64,000 nt of DNA from Actinomyces marmotae (GCF_013177295.1 NZ_CP053642.1:1178001-1242000); one strand, 5' to 3'. Counted from the first letter of the stretch, positions 31,682 to 43,218 are shown. Notes: generated by a model from the sequence alone, not told the origin. Translations and numbers: made by a program.

Positions 31682-31713
31682 TTGCACTTGGTGCAAGGCT
31701 GCACCGAGTGCAA
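31682..31713. promoter_or_regulatory. Paired palindromic operator of the TetR regulator
   Basis: TTGCACTTGGTGCAA (31682-31696) is a perfect inverted repeat. TGCACCGAGTGCAA (31700-31713) is a second, nearly identical one in inverse order. Together they form a 32-base dyad with one mismatch ending 11 bases before the tetR ATG. Spacing and symmetry fit two TetR dimers. Confidence 0.75.
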
Positions 31714-31723
31714 CGCTCACGCC

Positions 31724-34128
<2,405 letters not shown>

Positions 34129-34175
34129 GGCCGAACCACGGGGCCCTGTTCCTCTCATGGTGAGGAGGCTCTGAC

Positions 34176-35060
34176 ATGATGAGCGCCGTGAAACGTGAAC
34201 CGCTCGACGCCCGCCTGTCCGCCTCCCTGCCCGAGACCGTCGACCTGAGACTGGTGGTCACCGACATGGACGGCACGCTCGTCGACGGCGAGGAGCGCCT
34301 CCCTGAGGGGCTCGAGGCCGCCGTCGCCGAGATGCGCGAGCGCGGCGTCCTCTTCGCCCCGGCCTCGGGGCGGCAGATGGCCAACCTCCGCCACGTGCTG
34401 GGCGGGGCCGTGGAGGACTCCCCCCTCATCGCGGAGAACGGGGCCCTCGTCGTGCATGACGGCGCGGAGATCCACTCCGTGACCATCAGCCCCGATGAGG
34501 CCCGCGCCGCCATCACCGCCGTTCACCGCCTCGCCTCCGAGGGGCGCGATCTGGGAGCGGTCGTGGCTTGCAAGGAGCGCGCCTACACCGAGAGGGACGA
34601 CGCCCCCTTCGCCGCTCGGATCAGCACCTACTACACCGCCCACCGCCACGTCGAGGACCTCCTGGCCCTCCCGCTGGACACCGTCATCAAGGTCGCCGTG
34701 TTCGACTTCGACAACGTCGAGGACGGCACTGCTGAGGCGATGCGCGCGGCCGTTCCCACCGTCCAGGCCGTTGTCTCGGGCAAGCACTGGGTGGACCTCA
34801 TGTCCCCCGGCGCAGACAAGGGGCGCGCCGTCGGCGCCATCCAGGAGCGCCTGGGCATCACCCCCGCCCAGACCGCCGTCTTCGGCGACTACCTCAACGA
34901 CCTCAGCCTCTACGACTACTCCGAGCTCTCCTTCGCGATGGCCAACGCCCATCCCAGCATCCTGGCGGCCGCCAACCACATGGCTCCGGCCAACACCGAG
35001 GACGGAGTGCTGCGCGCCGTGGCCGCTCTTATGGAGCGGCTGCCGGCCGACCGCGGCTGA
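34176..35060 (+). CDS. HAD-superfamily hydrolase, Cof type
   Basis: Haloacid-dehalogenase-type phosphatase, 294 residues. Motif I is VVTDMDGTLVDG with the nucleophile aspartate, motif II lies in LFAPASGRQ, the lysine is in the DKGRAVGAI region and motif IV is FGDYLNDLSLYDY. The large cap between motifs II and III is the Cof/type IIB form seen in sugar-phosphate and flavin phosphatases. The ATG at 34176 follows GGTGAGGAGG at about 7 bases; the next ATG at 34179 is also possible. The substrate cannot be read. Confidence 0.88.
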   Translation: MMSAVKREPLDARLSASLPETVDLRLVVTDMDGTLVDGEERLPEGLEAAVAEMRERGVLFAPASGRQMANLRHVLGGAVEDSPLIAENGALVVHDGAEIHSVTISPDEARAAITAVHRLASEGRDLGAVVACKERAYTERDDAPFAARISTYYTAHRHVEDLLALPLDTVIKVAVFDFDNVEDGTAEAMRAAVPTVQAVVSGKHWVDLMSPGADKGRAVGAIQERLGITPAQTAVFGDYLNDLSLYDYSELSFAMANAHPSILAAANHMAPANTEDGVLRAVAALMERLPADRG

Positions 35061-35095
35061 GGTCCCGCCCGTCATCGGGTCGGGGGCCGAGCCCC

Positions 35096-36154
35096 TCAGG
35101 CGCGGCGCAGCGCCCGCCCGAGCGCGTCGATGGACTCTGCCCGGAAGTCCCGCATCGAGCGGGCCCACTGGCAGATATCCGCCCCGTGGTACATGCCAGG
35201 CTCCACGCGCAGCCGCGCGGGCACGCCACTGGCCCCCAGCCGGCCCGCGTAGTCGACGCACTCGTCGACGAACAGGTCGAGGTCTCCCACCCCGATCCAC
35301 GCCGGGGCGAGGCCGGTCAGGTCCTCACAACGGGCCGCGACCGCCCAGGGGCGGTCCTCGGGCTCCCCCGGGGGATGCGAGAGATAGGCCTGCCAGCACT
35401 CCGCGTTCTGCCGGGCCGTCCATACGAAGTCGCCCCTGCCCGGGATGCCGACTCCGCCGACGCCGGTGCGGTCATCGAGCATGGGGTAGATGAGCATCTG
35501 GAAGACCAGGCCGACCCCCTCATCGCGGCAGCGCTGGGCCAGCGCCGCCGCCAGGCCCCCGCCGGCGCTCGCCCCTCCCACCGCCACGCGCGAGGTGTCC
35601 ACATCCAGGGCCGGGGCGCTCATGCGCAGCCACCGCAGCGCGCTCCGCGCGTCGTCGATCGCCGCGGGGTAGGGGTGCTCGGGGGCGAGGCGGTAGTCCA
35701 CCGAGACCACGAGGATGCCGAGCTCGCGGGCGATGCGCGAGCACAAGGCGTGATCCTGGGCGGGGCTGCCGGCGATGAGGCCGCCGCCGTGGATCCAGAT
35801 CAGAGCGCCGCTCGGCCCGCCCTCGCGCCGGGCGGCCGTCTCGTAGAGCCACAGGCGCAGGCTCCGCCCGCCCGAGTCGATGACCTGCTCGCGGCCCAGT
35901 CGGCGGGGGAAGATCCTTCCCTGGGTGGCCAGCCGCGGCATTCCGCGGAAAGTCTCGGGGGTGATCGGCTGGGGCTCCCCCGTGGGCCCGTGGCCGTGGA
36001 CCAGGAGGGGAGCGCGCAACTCAGGGGCGACGTCGTGGAACGCCGGGCCCAGGTCGCGGCGCCGGGTGCCCACCGCCCTCGCCGTGACGCCGAGCGCGGC
36101 GAGGCCGGCCAATGCCGCGGCGCCCATGGACGGGCGCCCTCCGAATCCCGGCAT
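35096..36154 (-). CDS. Alpha/beta hydrolase, HSL-type esterase
   Basis: Esterase or lipase-like enzyme of the hormone-sensitive-lipase group, 352 residues. The oxyanion motif is IWIHGGGLIAG, the nucleophile serine is in VGGASAGGGLA, and the aspartate and histidine of the triad are probably in GVGDLDLFVDE and GMYHGADI. The ATG at 36154 (MPGFGGRPSM) is preceded by GAGGAGG at 6 bases. The N-terminus has a short hydrophobic stretch (AALAGLAALGVTA), so membrane contact is possible. It starts right after the S4 gene and probably shares its transcript. Confidence 0.87.
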   Translation of the reverse strand: MPGFGGRPSMGAAALAGLAALGVTARAVGTRRRDLGPAFHDVAPELRAPLLVHGHGPTGEPQPITPETFRGMPRLATQGRIFPRRLGREQVIDSGGRSLRLWLYETAARREGGPSGALIWIHGGGLIAGSPAQDHALCSRIARELGILVVSVDYRLAPEHPYPAAIDDARSALRWLRMSAPALDVDTSRVAVGGASAGGGLAAALAQRCRDEGVGLVFQMLIYPMLDDRTGVGGVGIPGRGDFVWTARQNAECWQAYLSHPPGEPEDRPWAVAARCEDLTGLAPAWIGVGDLDLFVDECVDYAGRLGASGVPARLRVEPGMYHGADICQWARSMRDFRAESIDALGRALRRA

Positions 36155-36155
36155 C

Positions 36156-36683
36156 TCAATCCTCCTCATCAAACGCCCTGGCGAGCTTGGCGTCCAGTTC
36201 ATCGACGATCACCCGCTCGCCGTGATCCGCCGCAGCGCCTCCCATAAGCGCGTCGAGCCGGCGGCGCTCCCGTTTCGTGGGGCGGCCCGCCCCACGGTCC
36301 CGGATGATCGCCGCCGGGGAGTCCAGGGGGGAGGGCCTGGGCGCGGAGAAGTCCTTGTAGGCGGTGCGGGCGATAGGGGCGCCGACCCGCTTGACGAGGA
36401 TGCGCGTGACCAGCAGCAGGCGGTCGAAGCCATCCACCCGGTAGCGGATCTCGTCACCGACCTTGACCTGCTGGGCGGGCTTCGCCGACTCCCCGTTGAC
36501 GCGCACGTGCCCGGCCTTGCAGGCGGCTGTGGCCGCCGACCGGGACTTGATCTGGCGCGTGCTCCACAGCCACACGTCCACGCGCGCGCTGGTGGGCCCG
36601 CCTGCTCCCGCGGCGTCCTCGATCGCGCGTCGGCGCGCCTGATCGAGGGACTCCCGCCTCCCGGAGCCGTCGTCGGTTCTCAC
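36156..36683 (-). CDS. S4-domain RNA-binding protein (Hsp15-like)
   Basis: A 175-residue protein with an S4 RNA-binding domain at about residues 33-95: RVDVWLWSTRQIKSRSAATAAC, seen as VDVWLWSTRQIKSRS, then KAGHVRVNG and KVGDEIRYRVDG. In E. coli the relative Hsp15 binds stalled 50S subunits. The basic C-terminal part (GRPTKRERRRLDAL) fits RNA binding. The GTG at 36683 lies 12 bases after a TAGGAT box, so the message is probably leaderless. Confidence 0.88.
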   Translation of the reverse strand: MRTDDGSGRRESLDQARRRAIEDAAGAGGPTSARVDVWLWSTRQIKSRSAATAACKAGHVRVNGESAKPAQQVKVGDEIRYRVDGFDRLLLVTRILVKRVGAPIARTAYKDFSAPRPSPLDSPAAIIRDRGAGRPTKRERRRLDALMGGAAADHGERVIVDELDAKLARAFDEED

Positions 36684-36689
36684 AGGGGC

Positions 36690-36695
36690 ATCCTA
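36690..36695 (-). promoter_or_regulatory. -10 box for leaderless S4-protein transcript
   Basis: On the minus strand TAGGAT begins exactly 12 bases before the GTG at 36683. Confidence 0.6.
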
Positions 36696-36708
36696 GCCTT
36701 GGAGGGGC

Positions 36709-37755
36709 TCAGCCTCGACGCCGACGGCCTGGCGCCCGCCGGAGGCAACGGCGCGCCCGCGCCACGATCCCGGCGCCGAGCAGGAGCATCCCCGCGGTGA
36801 GGAGCGCCCGGTGGCGGCCATCGCCCAGGAGCGCCCCGGGCAGGCGGGCGACGGCGTCCCTCGTGGTCCCGATAATGCTGGGGGCGCCATCCCCGCCGGC
36901 CGCGCAGTCGGCGAGCGTGGACCGCAGGGCCTGGCGATCCGCGTCCGGAAGGCCGAGCCGGTAAGCGGCGGCCACGCTCACGAAGCGCTGCGCGTACCCG
37001 CACCGGAACGAGTCATTGGGGGGCCACCAGCCGGGGGAGGCAGCCGTGGACCACGTGCCGGTCTCCGTGGAGCCGATAGGGCAGGTGGCCGGGCCGCAGG
37101 CCCCCTTGGACTGGTTGGCCTGGCCCTCGACGGCCACGAGGTTAAGCGGGTCGTTGGCCACCAGCAGGCGGGTGCGGGCGTCCCACGCCCAGGCTCCATG
37201 GGCGTAGAGGTAGTTGAGCGGGATGACGTGGTCGATCTGGACGGCGTCGGAGGTTGAGCGCCCGCGCTGGAAACTCACCGAGGCGCCGGTGTACGGGTCG
37301 TGGAGGACCCCGCTCCACACCGTGGCGTCGGGGCAGACCGCCGCGCCCTGGCCCCTGCCGTCCTCACGGCCCTGCTGCCCGTCGGCGCGGGAGAAGTCCG
37401 CGTGGGACAGGTCCCGGGCCAGGATCTCGTTGCGCGTGTCGCATCCATCGCCGTCGACGTCCTCCCAGGCCTTGCCGAACCAGCCGGTGCGGCTGCCGCC
37501 GGCGCTCCAGGACTCGGCGGCGGGCTGATCGGCGGGGAGCGCGTCGAGCGCCGCGATCGCGGCGGCCGGATCGAGGACGGCGCTGGCCCGATCGTCCCAG
37601 GCCACACCGTCGAGCCATGCCTGGGTGGCGGGGGCACCGACGGGCATGGCGGGAGGCGACGGCTCCGACTCGGCGGGCGCGGCGATCGGGGCGGTGGCCA
37701 GGGCGAGGGCGCACGCCGCCATGCCGAGGGGCAGGGCGTGGATGGGACGGCACAT
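36709..37755 (-). CDS. Secreted HNH-family nuclease (DUF1524-like)
   Basis: A 348-residue exported protein. A signal peptide covers about residues 1-28 (LPLGMAACALALATAPIAA). The nuclease core is DAVQIDHVIPLNYLYAHGAW with the catalytic histidine, followed by LLVANDPLNLVAVEGQANQSKG, the usual HNH/DUF1524 pattern; paired cysteines (GACGPATC) fit an extracellular fold. A hydrophobic helix near residues 315-333 and an Arg-rich tail suggest a membrane anchor. Roles in DNA scavenging or competition are inferred. The ATG is set by a leaderless-type box 12 bases upstream. Confidence 0.87.
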   Translation of the reverse strand: MCRPIHALPLGMAACALALATAPIAAPAESEPSPPAMPVGAPATQAWLDGVAWDDRASAVLDPAAAIAALDALPADQPAAESWSAGGSRTGWFGKAWEDVDGDGCDTRNEILARDLSHADFSRADGQQGREDGRGQGAAVCPDATVWSGVLHDPYTGASVSFQRGRSTSDAVQIDHVIPLNYLYAHGAWAWDARTRLLVANDPLNLVAVEGQANQSKGACGPATCPIGSTETGTWSTAASPGWWPPNDSFRCGYAQRFVSVAAAYRLGLPDADRQALRSTLADCAAGGDGAPSIIGTTRDAVARLPGALLGDGRHRALLTAGMLLLGAGIVARARRCLRRAPGRRRRG

Positions 37756-37761
37756 GGACCG

Positions 37762-37767
37762 ACCGTA
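37762..37767 (-). promoter_or_regulatory. -10 box for leaderless HNH-nuclease transcript
   Basis: On the minus strand TACGGT begins exactly 12 bases before the ATG at 37755. Confidence 0.6.
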
Positions 37768-38002
37768 CGTCGCCGCGCCGACCCGTGAGTGCAGGCCTGT
37801 GGACAGCGCGCCTTACCGGCCTGGATCCACAGGCCCGGGGCGCGATGCGCCCGGAGGGTCGGAACAGGTCACCGAAGAAGGGCCCCTCCCAGCCGGGCTA
37901 GCCGTGCCCAGCGCCACCTGGATCCGGGCCGGGCGGCGCTCGGGCCGACGGCGCTCATGCCCCGGGCCCACGAGCGCGAGAAGACCCGCGCCACAGGGAG
38001 GA

Positions 38003-38800
38003 CTACCGGTCTCGGGGATCGGCCGCGTCGTCGAGGAACCACAGGGTCCGCTCGCCCCGGGCGCAGGAGATCGGGGCGAGCGCGGCGTCGGGGGAGCCCA
38101 GGCCGGCGCGGGCGGCGTCGCGCTTGTCCTGCCCGAAGGCCAGGAGCACCACGAGCCGGGAGCGGTGGAGCGCGGGGAAGGTGAGGGTGGCGCGCTGAGG
38201 CGGGGGCTTGGGGGAGTCCTCGACAGCGGCCATGTCCCGTCCCGTGGTCAGCGCCACGGGGTGGCCGGGGAAGAGGGAGCAGACGTGCCCGTCGGGGCCC
38301 ATGCCCAGGTGGATCGCATCGAAGCGCCCACCGGCGGGACCCGCGATGGCCAGATCGCGCTCAAGCGCCTCCGTGGCGAGGCGGACATTGGCGGCGGCCT
38401 CCGGCCCGGCCAGGCGGTGGATGTTCTCCCCGGGCACGCCGGCCTCCGCCAGGGGGGCGGCGAACAGGTCGTTGCGCTCGGCGTCGCCCGCGGGCACGAA
38501 GCGCTCATCGCCGAACCAGATGTGCAGCCCCCGCAGGTCCTGGGGCGAGATCCCGGCTTCGGCGAGAGCGGTCGGCAGCGCGTGGGCGATGGCCTTGCCA
38601 CCGGAGCCCCCGGTCAACGCGAGATGAGCGGCGCCCCTGGCGGACAGGCCCTCGGCGATGGCCGCGGCGATCGCGGCGCTGGCGCGCCCGGCGGCCGCCT
38701 CGCGGGTGGGCGCGATATCGACCACCGGGGCGGGCAGGCCCGCCGCCCGGGACTCGATGTCGTGGCGCGCGCCGGGGCGCGCGGAGGTGGGCTCGGTCAT
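38003..38800 (-). CDS. pgl: 6-phosphogluconolactonase
   Basis: Hydrolyses 6-phosphogluconolactone in the oxidative pentose-phosphate pathway. The 265-residue protein shows HLALTGGSGGKAIAH, the signature WFGDERFVPAGDAERN, and IHLGMGPDGHVCSLFPGH. The ATG overlaps the opcA stop by 4 bases, completing the zwf-opcA-pgl operon read right to left. Confidence 0.95.
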   Translation of the reverse strand: MTEPTSARPGARHDIESRAAGLPAPVVDIAPTREAAAGRASAAIAAAIAEGLSARGAAHLALTGGSGGKAIAHALPTALAEAGISPQDLRGLHIWFGDERFVPAGDAERNDLFAAPLAEAGVPGENIHRLAGPEAAANVRLATEALERDLAIAGPAGGRFDAIHLGMGPDGHVCSLFPGHPVALTTGRDMAAVEDSPKPPPQRATLTFPALHRSRLVVLLAFGQDKRDAARAGLGSPDAALAPISCARGERTLWFLDDAADPRDR

Positions 38801-39798
38801 CGCGTGGCCTCCTGTGAGGGATGTGGCCCCTGGGTCCGGGGGCCCTCGGCGAGGAAGGCCGCGAGGACCTCCCCATAGAGCGGGTCGGGGGACAGCCGGC
38901 GCAGCTCCTCGTCGAGGGTCATCACGTCGCTTCGGCGGGTCATGGTGGCGATCTGCGGCTCACGCCCGTCGGGGCGGCAGACGCGTACGCGGTCTGTGTC
39001 GACGCGGGTGATCGTGATCTCGCCGTCCGGGGTGCGGGCCTGCACGGAGGCGATGCCCTTGAACCCCTCGACATCGCGGCGCTCCACGGGCACGCCTAGG
39101 CGGAGCCTCAGCCAGGAGGTCATAAGCGCCACGGAGGCGTTGCAGTGCTCTCCCTCGATGACCATCGAGGTCACGCCCGCGCCGCGCAGGGCGGGGGCCA
39201 GGGCGGAGGCCACCATGGCGCGCCACAGGGTGATGCGCGTCCACGCCAGGTCGATGTCCCCGCGCCGCGAGCACGGCGCCAGGCCGCGCAGGGCGGTCTC
39301 GGGCCGCTCGAGGGCCGGGGTGTTGGTGATCCTCGCCGTGGCGAGGCGCCCCAGGGGATCGTCGGCGGGCACGGGCGGGCACTCATGGGGCCACCACACG
39401 ACCACGGGCGTGTCGGGCAGAAGGAAGGGGACGACGAGCGTGTCGATGTGGTCGGCGGCCTCGCCCCAGGGGCGCAGGACGATCGTCTCGCCCGCCCCGG
39501 CGTCATGGCCGGTGCGGATCTCGGCGTCGAGGTGCCCCCCGATGCCGGAGGCGACGTGGCCGTCGCGGCTGCGGGGCCCCGAGGGCTCCTGGGCCTCCTC
39601 GCGCTCGGGGACCACCGCGATGATGCGGCTGGGGTGGTCCCGGCTGGCGCCGTGAGCGGCCTCAAGAGAGGCCTCAAGGCGCTCGGCGTCGCAGGCGATA
39701 AGCAGGGTCAGGACGTGGGAGCGCCCATGGGCGCCCTCGTCGGCCAGGATCGCCGAGGTGATCCTGGCGGTGGTGGTGGCGGTGAGCGTGGTGATCAT
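38797..39798 (-). CDS. opcA: OpcA, glucose-6-phosphate dehydrogenase assembly protein
   Basis: Companion protein needed for assembly or activity of Zwf in Actinomycetota and cyanobacteria. The 333-residue protein starts MITTLTATTTARI, with the family segments RSHVLTLLIACD, LPDTPVVVWWPHECP and ARITNT. The ATG at 39798 overlaps the zwf stop by 4 bases; the longer frame to 39930 runs into zwf and is rejected. It is second in the zwf-opcA-pgl operon. Confidence 0.94.
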   Translation of the reverse strand: MITTLTATTTARITSAILADEGAHGRSHVLTLLIACDAERLEASLEAAHGASRDHPSRIIAVVPEREEAQEPSGPRSRDGHVASGIGGHLDAEIRTGHDAGAGETIVLRPWGEAADHIDTLVVPFLLPDTPVVVWWPHECPPVPADDPLGRLATARITNTPALERPETALRGLAPCSRRGDIDLAWTRITLWRAMVASALAPALRGAGVTSMVIEGEHCNASVALMTSWLRLRLGVPVERRDVEGFKGIASVQARTPDGEITITRVDTDRVRVCRPDGREPQIATMTRRSDVMTLDEELRRLSPDPLYGEVLAAFLAEGPRTQGPHPSQEATR

Positions 39799-41366
39799 GA
39801 GCGCCTCCAGGCACGGCCCTCGCGGGCGAGCAGATCGTGTGCATCCCCGGGCCCCCAGGACCCGGGGCGGTAGTCCTCGGGCGACCCGGAGGCCGCCCAG
39901 TGCTCGATGACCGGGTCGAGGATCCTCCAAGACAGGTCCACCTCCCGCTGGTGGGGGAACAGCGGGGCGTCCCCGAGGAGCGCGTCGAGGATGAGGCGCT
40001 CGTAGGCCTCGGGGGACTCCTCATTGAAGGTGGCGCCGTAGCCGAAGTCCATCGTCACGTCGCGCAACTCCATCTGCGTGCCGGGCACCTTGGAGGCCAC
40101 TCGCAGGGTCACGCCCTCGTCGGGCTGGATGCGCAGCACGATGGTGTTGGCGCCGATACCGGCGGTCGCGGCGTCGTCGAAGGGCAGGAAGGGCGGCTGG
40201 CGGAAGACGATGGCGACCTCGGTGACCCTGCGGGCCAGGCGCTTGCCCGCGCGCAGGTAGAAGGGCACGCCCGCCCAGCGGCGGTTGGCGATCTCCAGGC
40301 GAAGCGCCGCGAAGGTCTCCGTGCGCGAGTCCGGCGCCACGCCGTCCTCCTCCAGGTAGCCCTTGACCGCAATGCCGCCCTGGTAGCCGGGGGCGTAGCG
40401 GCCCCGGGAGGTCGTGGCGTCCAGGTCGAGGACGCCGTCGCGCTCCAGGCGCACCGAGGCCAGGACCTTCTCCTTCTCGGCCCGCACGGCCGCGGCGTCC
40501 ATCGAGGTCGGCTCCTCCATGGCCACCAGGGCCAGGAGCTGAAGGAGGTGGTTCTGAATGACGTCGCGCGCCGAGCCGATGGTGTCGTAGTAGCCGGCCC
40601 GCGTGCCGATGCCGATGTCCTCGGCCATGGTGATCTGCACGTGGTCCACGTAGCGCTGGTTCCACAGGGGCTCGAACATCGTGTTGGCGAAGCGCAGCGC
40701 CAGGATGCTCTGGACCGTCTCCTTGCCCAGGTAGTGATCGACCCTGAAGACGTCATCGGGCCGCACGATACGGCCGATGAGCTCGTCGAGCTCGCGCGCG
40801 GAGGCGCGGTCGTGACCGAAAGGCTTCTCGACGACGACGCGCCTCCAGGCCCGCTCATCGCGCTCCACCAGGCCGGAGCGGGCGATGCGCTCGGTGACGG
40901 CGGGGAACCAGCCCGGGGGGATCGACAGGTAGAAGGCCCGGTTGCCGGCCGTGCCGCGCGAGGCGTCAAGGTCCTCGACCACGCCGGTCAGGCGCTGGTA
41001 GGCGTCATCGTCCTCGAAGGAGGAAAAGGTGACGAAGCGCATCCCGGCCGCCAACTGCTCCCAGGTGGTGTCGCGCCACGGGGTGCGGGCGCCCGCGCGC
41101 GCCCACTTCTCGACGTAGTTGCGCATAGCGTCATCGTCCCATTCGCGCCTCCCCACGCCCACCAGGGAGAAGCTGGGGGAGAGCAGGCCGCGGTTGGCCA
41201 AGTCGTAGATGGCCGGCAGCAGTTTGTTGCGCGCCAGATCGCCGGTGATGCCGAACATCACCAGGACGCAGGGGTCGGCGATCCTTGGGAGTCGCAGGTC
41301 ACGGCTGTCGAGCAGCGCCGTCGCCGAGGGGGGACGGGAGTGGGCCGGTGCTGTGGATGCTGGCAC
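39795..41366 (-). CDS. zwf: Glucose-6-phosphate 1-dehydrogenase
   Basis: Oxidises glucose 6-phosphate to the lactone, making NADPH. The dinucleotide motif is VMFGITGDLARNKLL, the substrate/catalytic motif is RVDHYLGKETVQ, and VEKPFGHD is intact. The GTG at 41366 is chosen because AGGAAGG lies 5 bases before it; an ATG at 41417 would add 17 residues. From this start the length is 523. It heads the operon with opcA and pgl and is divergent from gnd. Confidence 0.96.
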   Translation of the reverse strand: MPASTAPAHSRPPSATALLDSRDLRLPRIADPCVLVMFGITGDLARNKLLPAIYDLANRGLLSPSFSLVGVGRREWDDDAMRNYVEKWARAGARTPWRDTTWEQLAAGMRFVTFSSFEDDDAYQRLTGVVEDLDASRGTAGNRAFYLSIPPGWFPAVTERIARSGLVERDERAWRRVVVEKPFGHDRASARELDELIGRIVRPDDVFRVDHYLGKETVQSILALRFANTMFEPLWNQRYVDHVQITMAEDIGIGTRAGYYDTIGSARDVIQNHLLQLLALVAMEEPTSMDAAAVRAEKEKVLASVRLERDGVLDLDATTSRGRYAPGYQGGIAVKGYLEEDGVAPDSRTETFAALRLEIANRRWAGVPFYLRAGKRLARRVTEVAIVFRQPPFLPFDDAATAGIGANTIVLRIQPDEGVTLRVASKVPGTQMELRDVTMDFGYGATFNEESPEAYERLILDALLGDAPLFPHQREVDLSWRILDPVIEHWAASGSPEDYRPGSWGPGDAHDLLAREGRAWRRS

Positions 41367-41505
41367 GGGTGCCTTCCTGGGGTGGCGTTGGCCGCGGGGC
41401 TCCGCGGCCGGCCTCACTCTAGGCGCCCGGCGCGCTGGGCCCTGACGCGTTTCACGTCGAGAGTAAGGGGCGTGGGCCGGTGGGGCCGCGGGCCCCCGCG
41501 GGGGC

Positions 41506-41511
41506 TACTGT
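41506..41511 (+). promoter_or_regulatory. Predicted -10 box for gnd
   Basis: TACTGT directly follows the 14-base self-complementary GCCCCCGCGGGGGC (41492-41505), about 95 bases before the gnd ATG, in the zwf-gnd divergent region. Confidence 0.4.
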
Positions 41512-41606
41512 TGGCAGCGGCCCACGCGAGTATCCCCGCGCGCAGCGGGGCTGAAGGCGCCAGCCGCATCGGCTGCTCGGGCCGTGATCCACCGAAAGGC
41601 AACGCG

Positions 41607-43082
41607 ATGACCAGTTTCACCCCTGCCCGCTCAACCGCAGACCTCGGCGTCGTCGGCCTGGGGGTGATGGGGGCCAACCTCGCCCGAAACCTGGCCCGCC
41701 ACGGCCACGAGGTGGCCGTCTTCAACCGGACCCTGGCCCGCACCGAGAGGCTCATGGACCGCTACGCGGACGAGGGGACCTTCGTGCCCGCCGCCGAACT
41801 CGCGGACTTCGTCGCCTCCCTGCGCCGCCCCCGCGTGGCCATCATCATGGTGCAGGCGGGGCCCGCCACCGAGGCGGTCATCGACGCGCTCGCCGATCTC
41901 ATGGAGCCCGGCGACATCATCGTTGACGCCGGCAACACCCTCTACACCGACACCCGCCGCCGCGAGGAGGCACTGCGCGATCGCGGGCTGCACTTCGTGG
42001 GCATGGGCGTCTCCGGTGGGGAGGAGGGCGCGCTGCTGGGCCCCTCCATCATGCCCGGTGGGACGGCGGAGTCCTACAACCGCCTCGGCCCCATGCTCGA
42101 GTCCATTTCCGCCCAGGTCGACGGCGCCCCCTGCTGCACCCATGTGGGCCCCGATGGCGCGGGCCACTTCGTCAAGATGGTCCACAACGGCATCGAGTAC
42201 GCCGACATGCAACTCATCGCCGAGGCCTACGACCTCCTGCGCGGCGTGGCGGGCATGAGCGTCGCCGAGATCGCTGAGGTCTTCCGCACCTGGAAGGACT
42301 CCGAGCTCGACTCCTACCTCATCGACGTCACCACCGAGGTCCTGTCCCGCACGGACCCCGCCACGGGCGGGCCCTTCGTCGACGCCGTCGTCGACGCCGC
42401 GGGCCAGAAGGGCACCGGCGTGTGGACCACTCAGACGGCCCTGGAACTCGGCGTGGCCGTGCCCGCCATCGCCGAGGCGACCTTCGCGCGCGCCGCCTCC
42501 TCCTCGGCCGGCGCGCGCCTGGCCGTGCGCAACGCCTCCCTCGACGCGGGCGCCCAGCCCCCGGCGCTGGACGAGCCTAAGGCGCGCGAGGAGTTCGTGG
42601 CGGCGGTCAAGGACGCGCTCTACGGCTCGAAGATCGCCGCCTACGCGCAGGGCTTCGACGAGATCGCCACAGCCTCTCAACTCTACGGCTGGCAAGTCGA
42701 CCTGGGCGCCATGGCCCGCATCTGGCGCGGCGGCTGCATCATCCGCGCCCGCTTCCTGGATGACATCACCCGCGCCTACGACGAGGAGCCGGCGCTCGGC
42801 AGCCTCCTGACCGCTCCGGTCTTCGCCTCAGCGCTGGAGGCGGTCCTGCCCGCCTGGCGCCGCATCGTCGCCACGGCGGCCCTGGCCGGCGTCCCAGCGC
42901 CCGCCTTCGCCTCCTCGCTGGCCTACGTGGACCAACTGAGGGCAGAGCGCCTGCCCGCGGCCCTCATCCAGGGCCAGCGGGACTTCTTCGGCTCGCACAC
43001 CTACCACCGCGTGGACGACCCGGAGGGCACCTACCACGTCACCTGGTCCGCGCCCGAGCGCGTCGAGGAGAAGTGGGCCTGA
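41607..43082 (+). CDS. gnd: 6-phosphogluconate dehydrogenase, decarboxylating
   Basis: Oxidatively decarboxylates 6-phosphogluconate to ribulose 5-phosphate with NADP. The 491-residue protein has the Rossmann motif GLGVMGANLARNL, NRTLARTE, the substrate signature GVSGGEEGALLGPSIMPGG and the catalytic VKMVHNGIEYADMQ. The ATG at 41607 is preceded by GAAAGG; the much longer open frame upstream runs antisense through zwf and is not coding. A perfect 16-bp hairpin follows the stop. Confidence 0.96.
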   Translation: MTSFTPARSTADLGVVGLGVMGANLARNLARHGHEVAVFNRTLARTERLMDRYADEGTFVPAAELADFVASLRRPRVAIIMVQAGPATEAVIDALADLMEPGDIIVDAGNTLYTDTRRREEALRDRGLHFVGMGVSGGEEGALLGPSIMPGGTAESYNRLGPMLESISAQVDGAPCCTHVGPDGAGHFVKMVHNGIEYADMQLIAEAYDLLRGVAGMSVAEIAEVFRTWKDSELDSYLIDVTTEVLSRTDPATGGPFVDAVVDAAGQKGTGVWTTQTALELGVAVPAIAEATFARAASSSAGARLAVRNASLDAGAQPPALDEPKAREEFVAAVKDALYGSKIAAYAQGFDEIATASQLYGWQVDLGAMARIWRGGCIIRARFLDDITRAYDEEPALGSLLTAPVFASALEAVLPAWRRIVATAALAGVPAPAFASSLAYVDQLRAERLPAALIQGQRDFFGSHTYHRVDDPEGTYHVTWSAPERVEEKWA

Positions 43083-43092
43083 GGCCCGAGCG

Positions 43093-43130
43093 GGGCGCGG
43101 GCGCCGCGGGGGCTCGCGGCGCCCGCGCCC
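43093..43130 (+). terminator. Perfect 16-bp hairpin after gnd
   Basis: GGGCGCGGGCGCCGCG (43093-43108) pairs exactly with 43115-43130 around a 6-base loop, 10 bases after the gnd stop. No T run follows. Confidence 0.65.
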
Positions 43131-43212
43131 GTTCCCCTCGCCGGCGCCTTATTCCCGCGTTCGATGAGGGAGTGAGAGCCACAACGGCGCGACGACGGCG
43201 CGCGGTGACCGG

Positions 43213-43218
43213 TATTGT
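43213..43218 (+). promoter_or_regulatory. Predicted -10 box for garA operon
   Basis: TATTGT about 50 bases before the garA ATG; a GAGGGGG ribosome site lies between. Confidence 0.45.

Noticed and set aside
39837..41606. Upstream extension of the gnd frame to give 1081 residues
   Set aside because: The extra part is antisense to zwf and is low-complexity. The ATG at 41607 has a ribosome site and starts the Rossmann fold.
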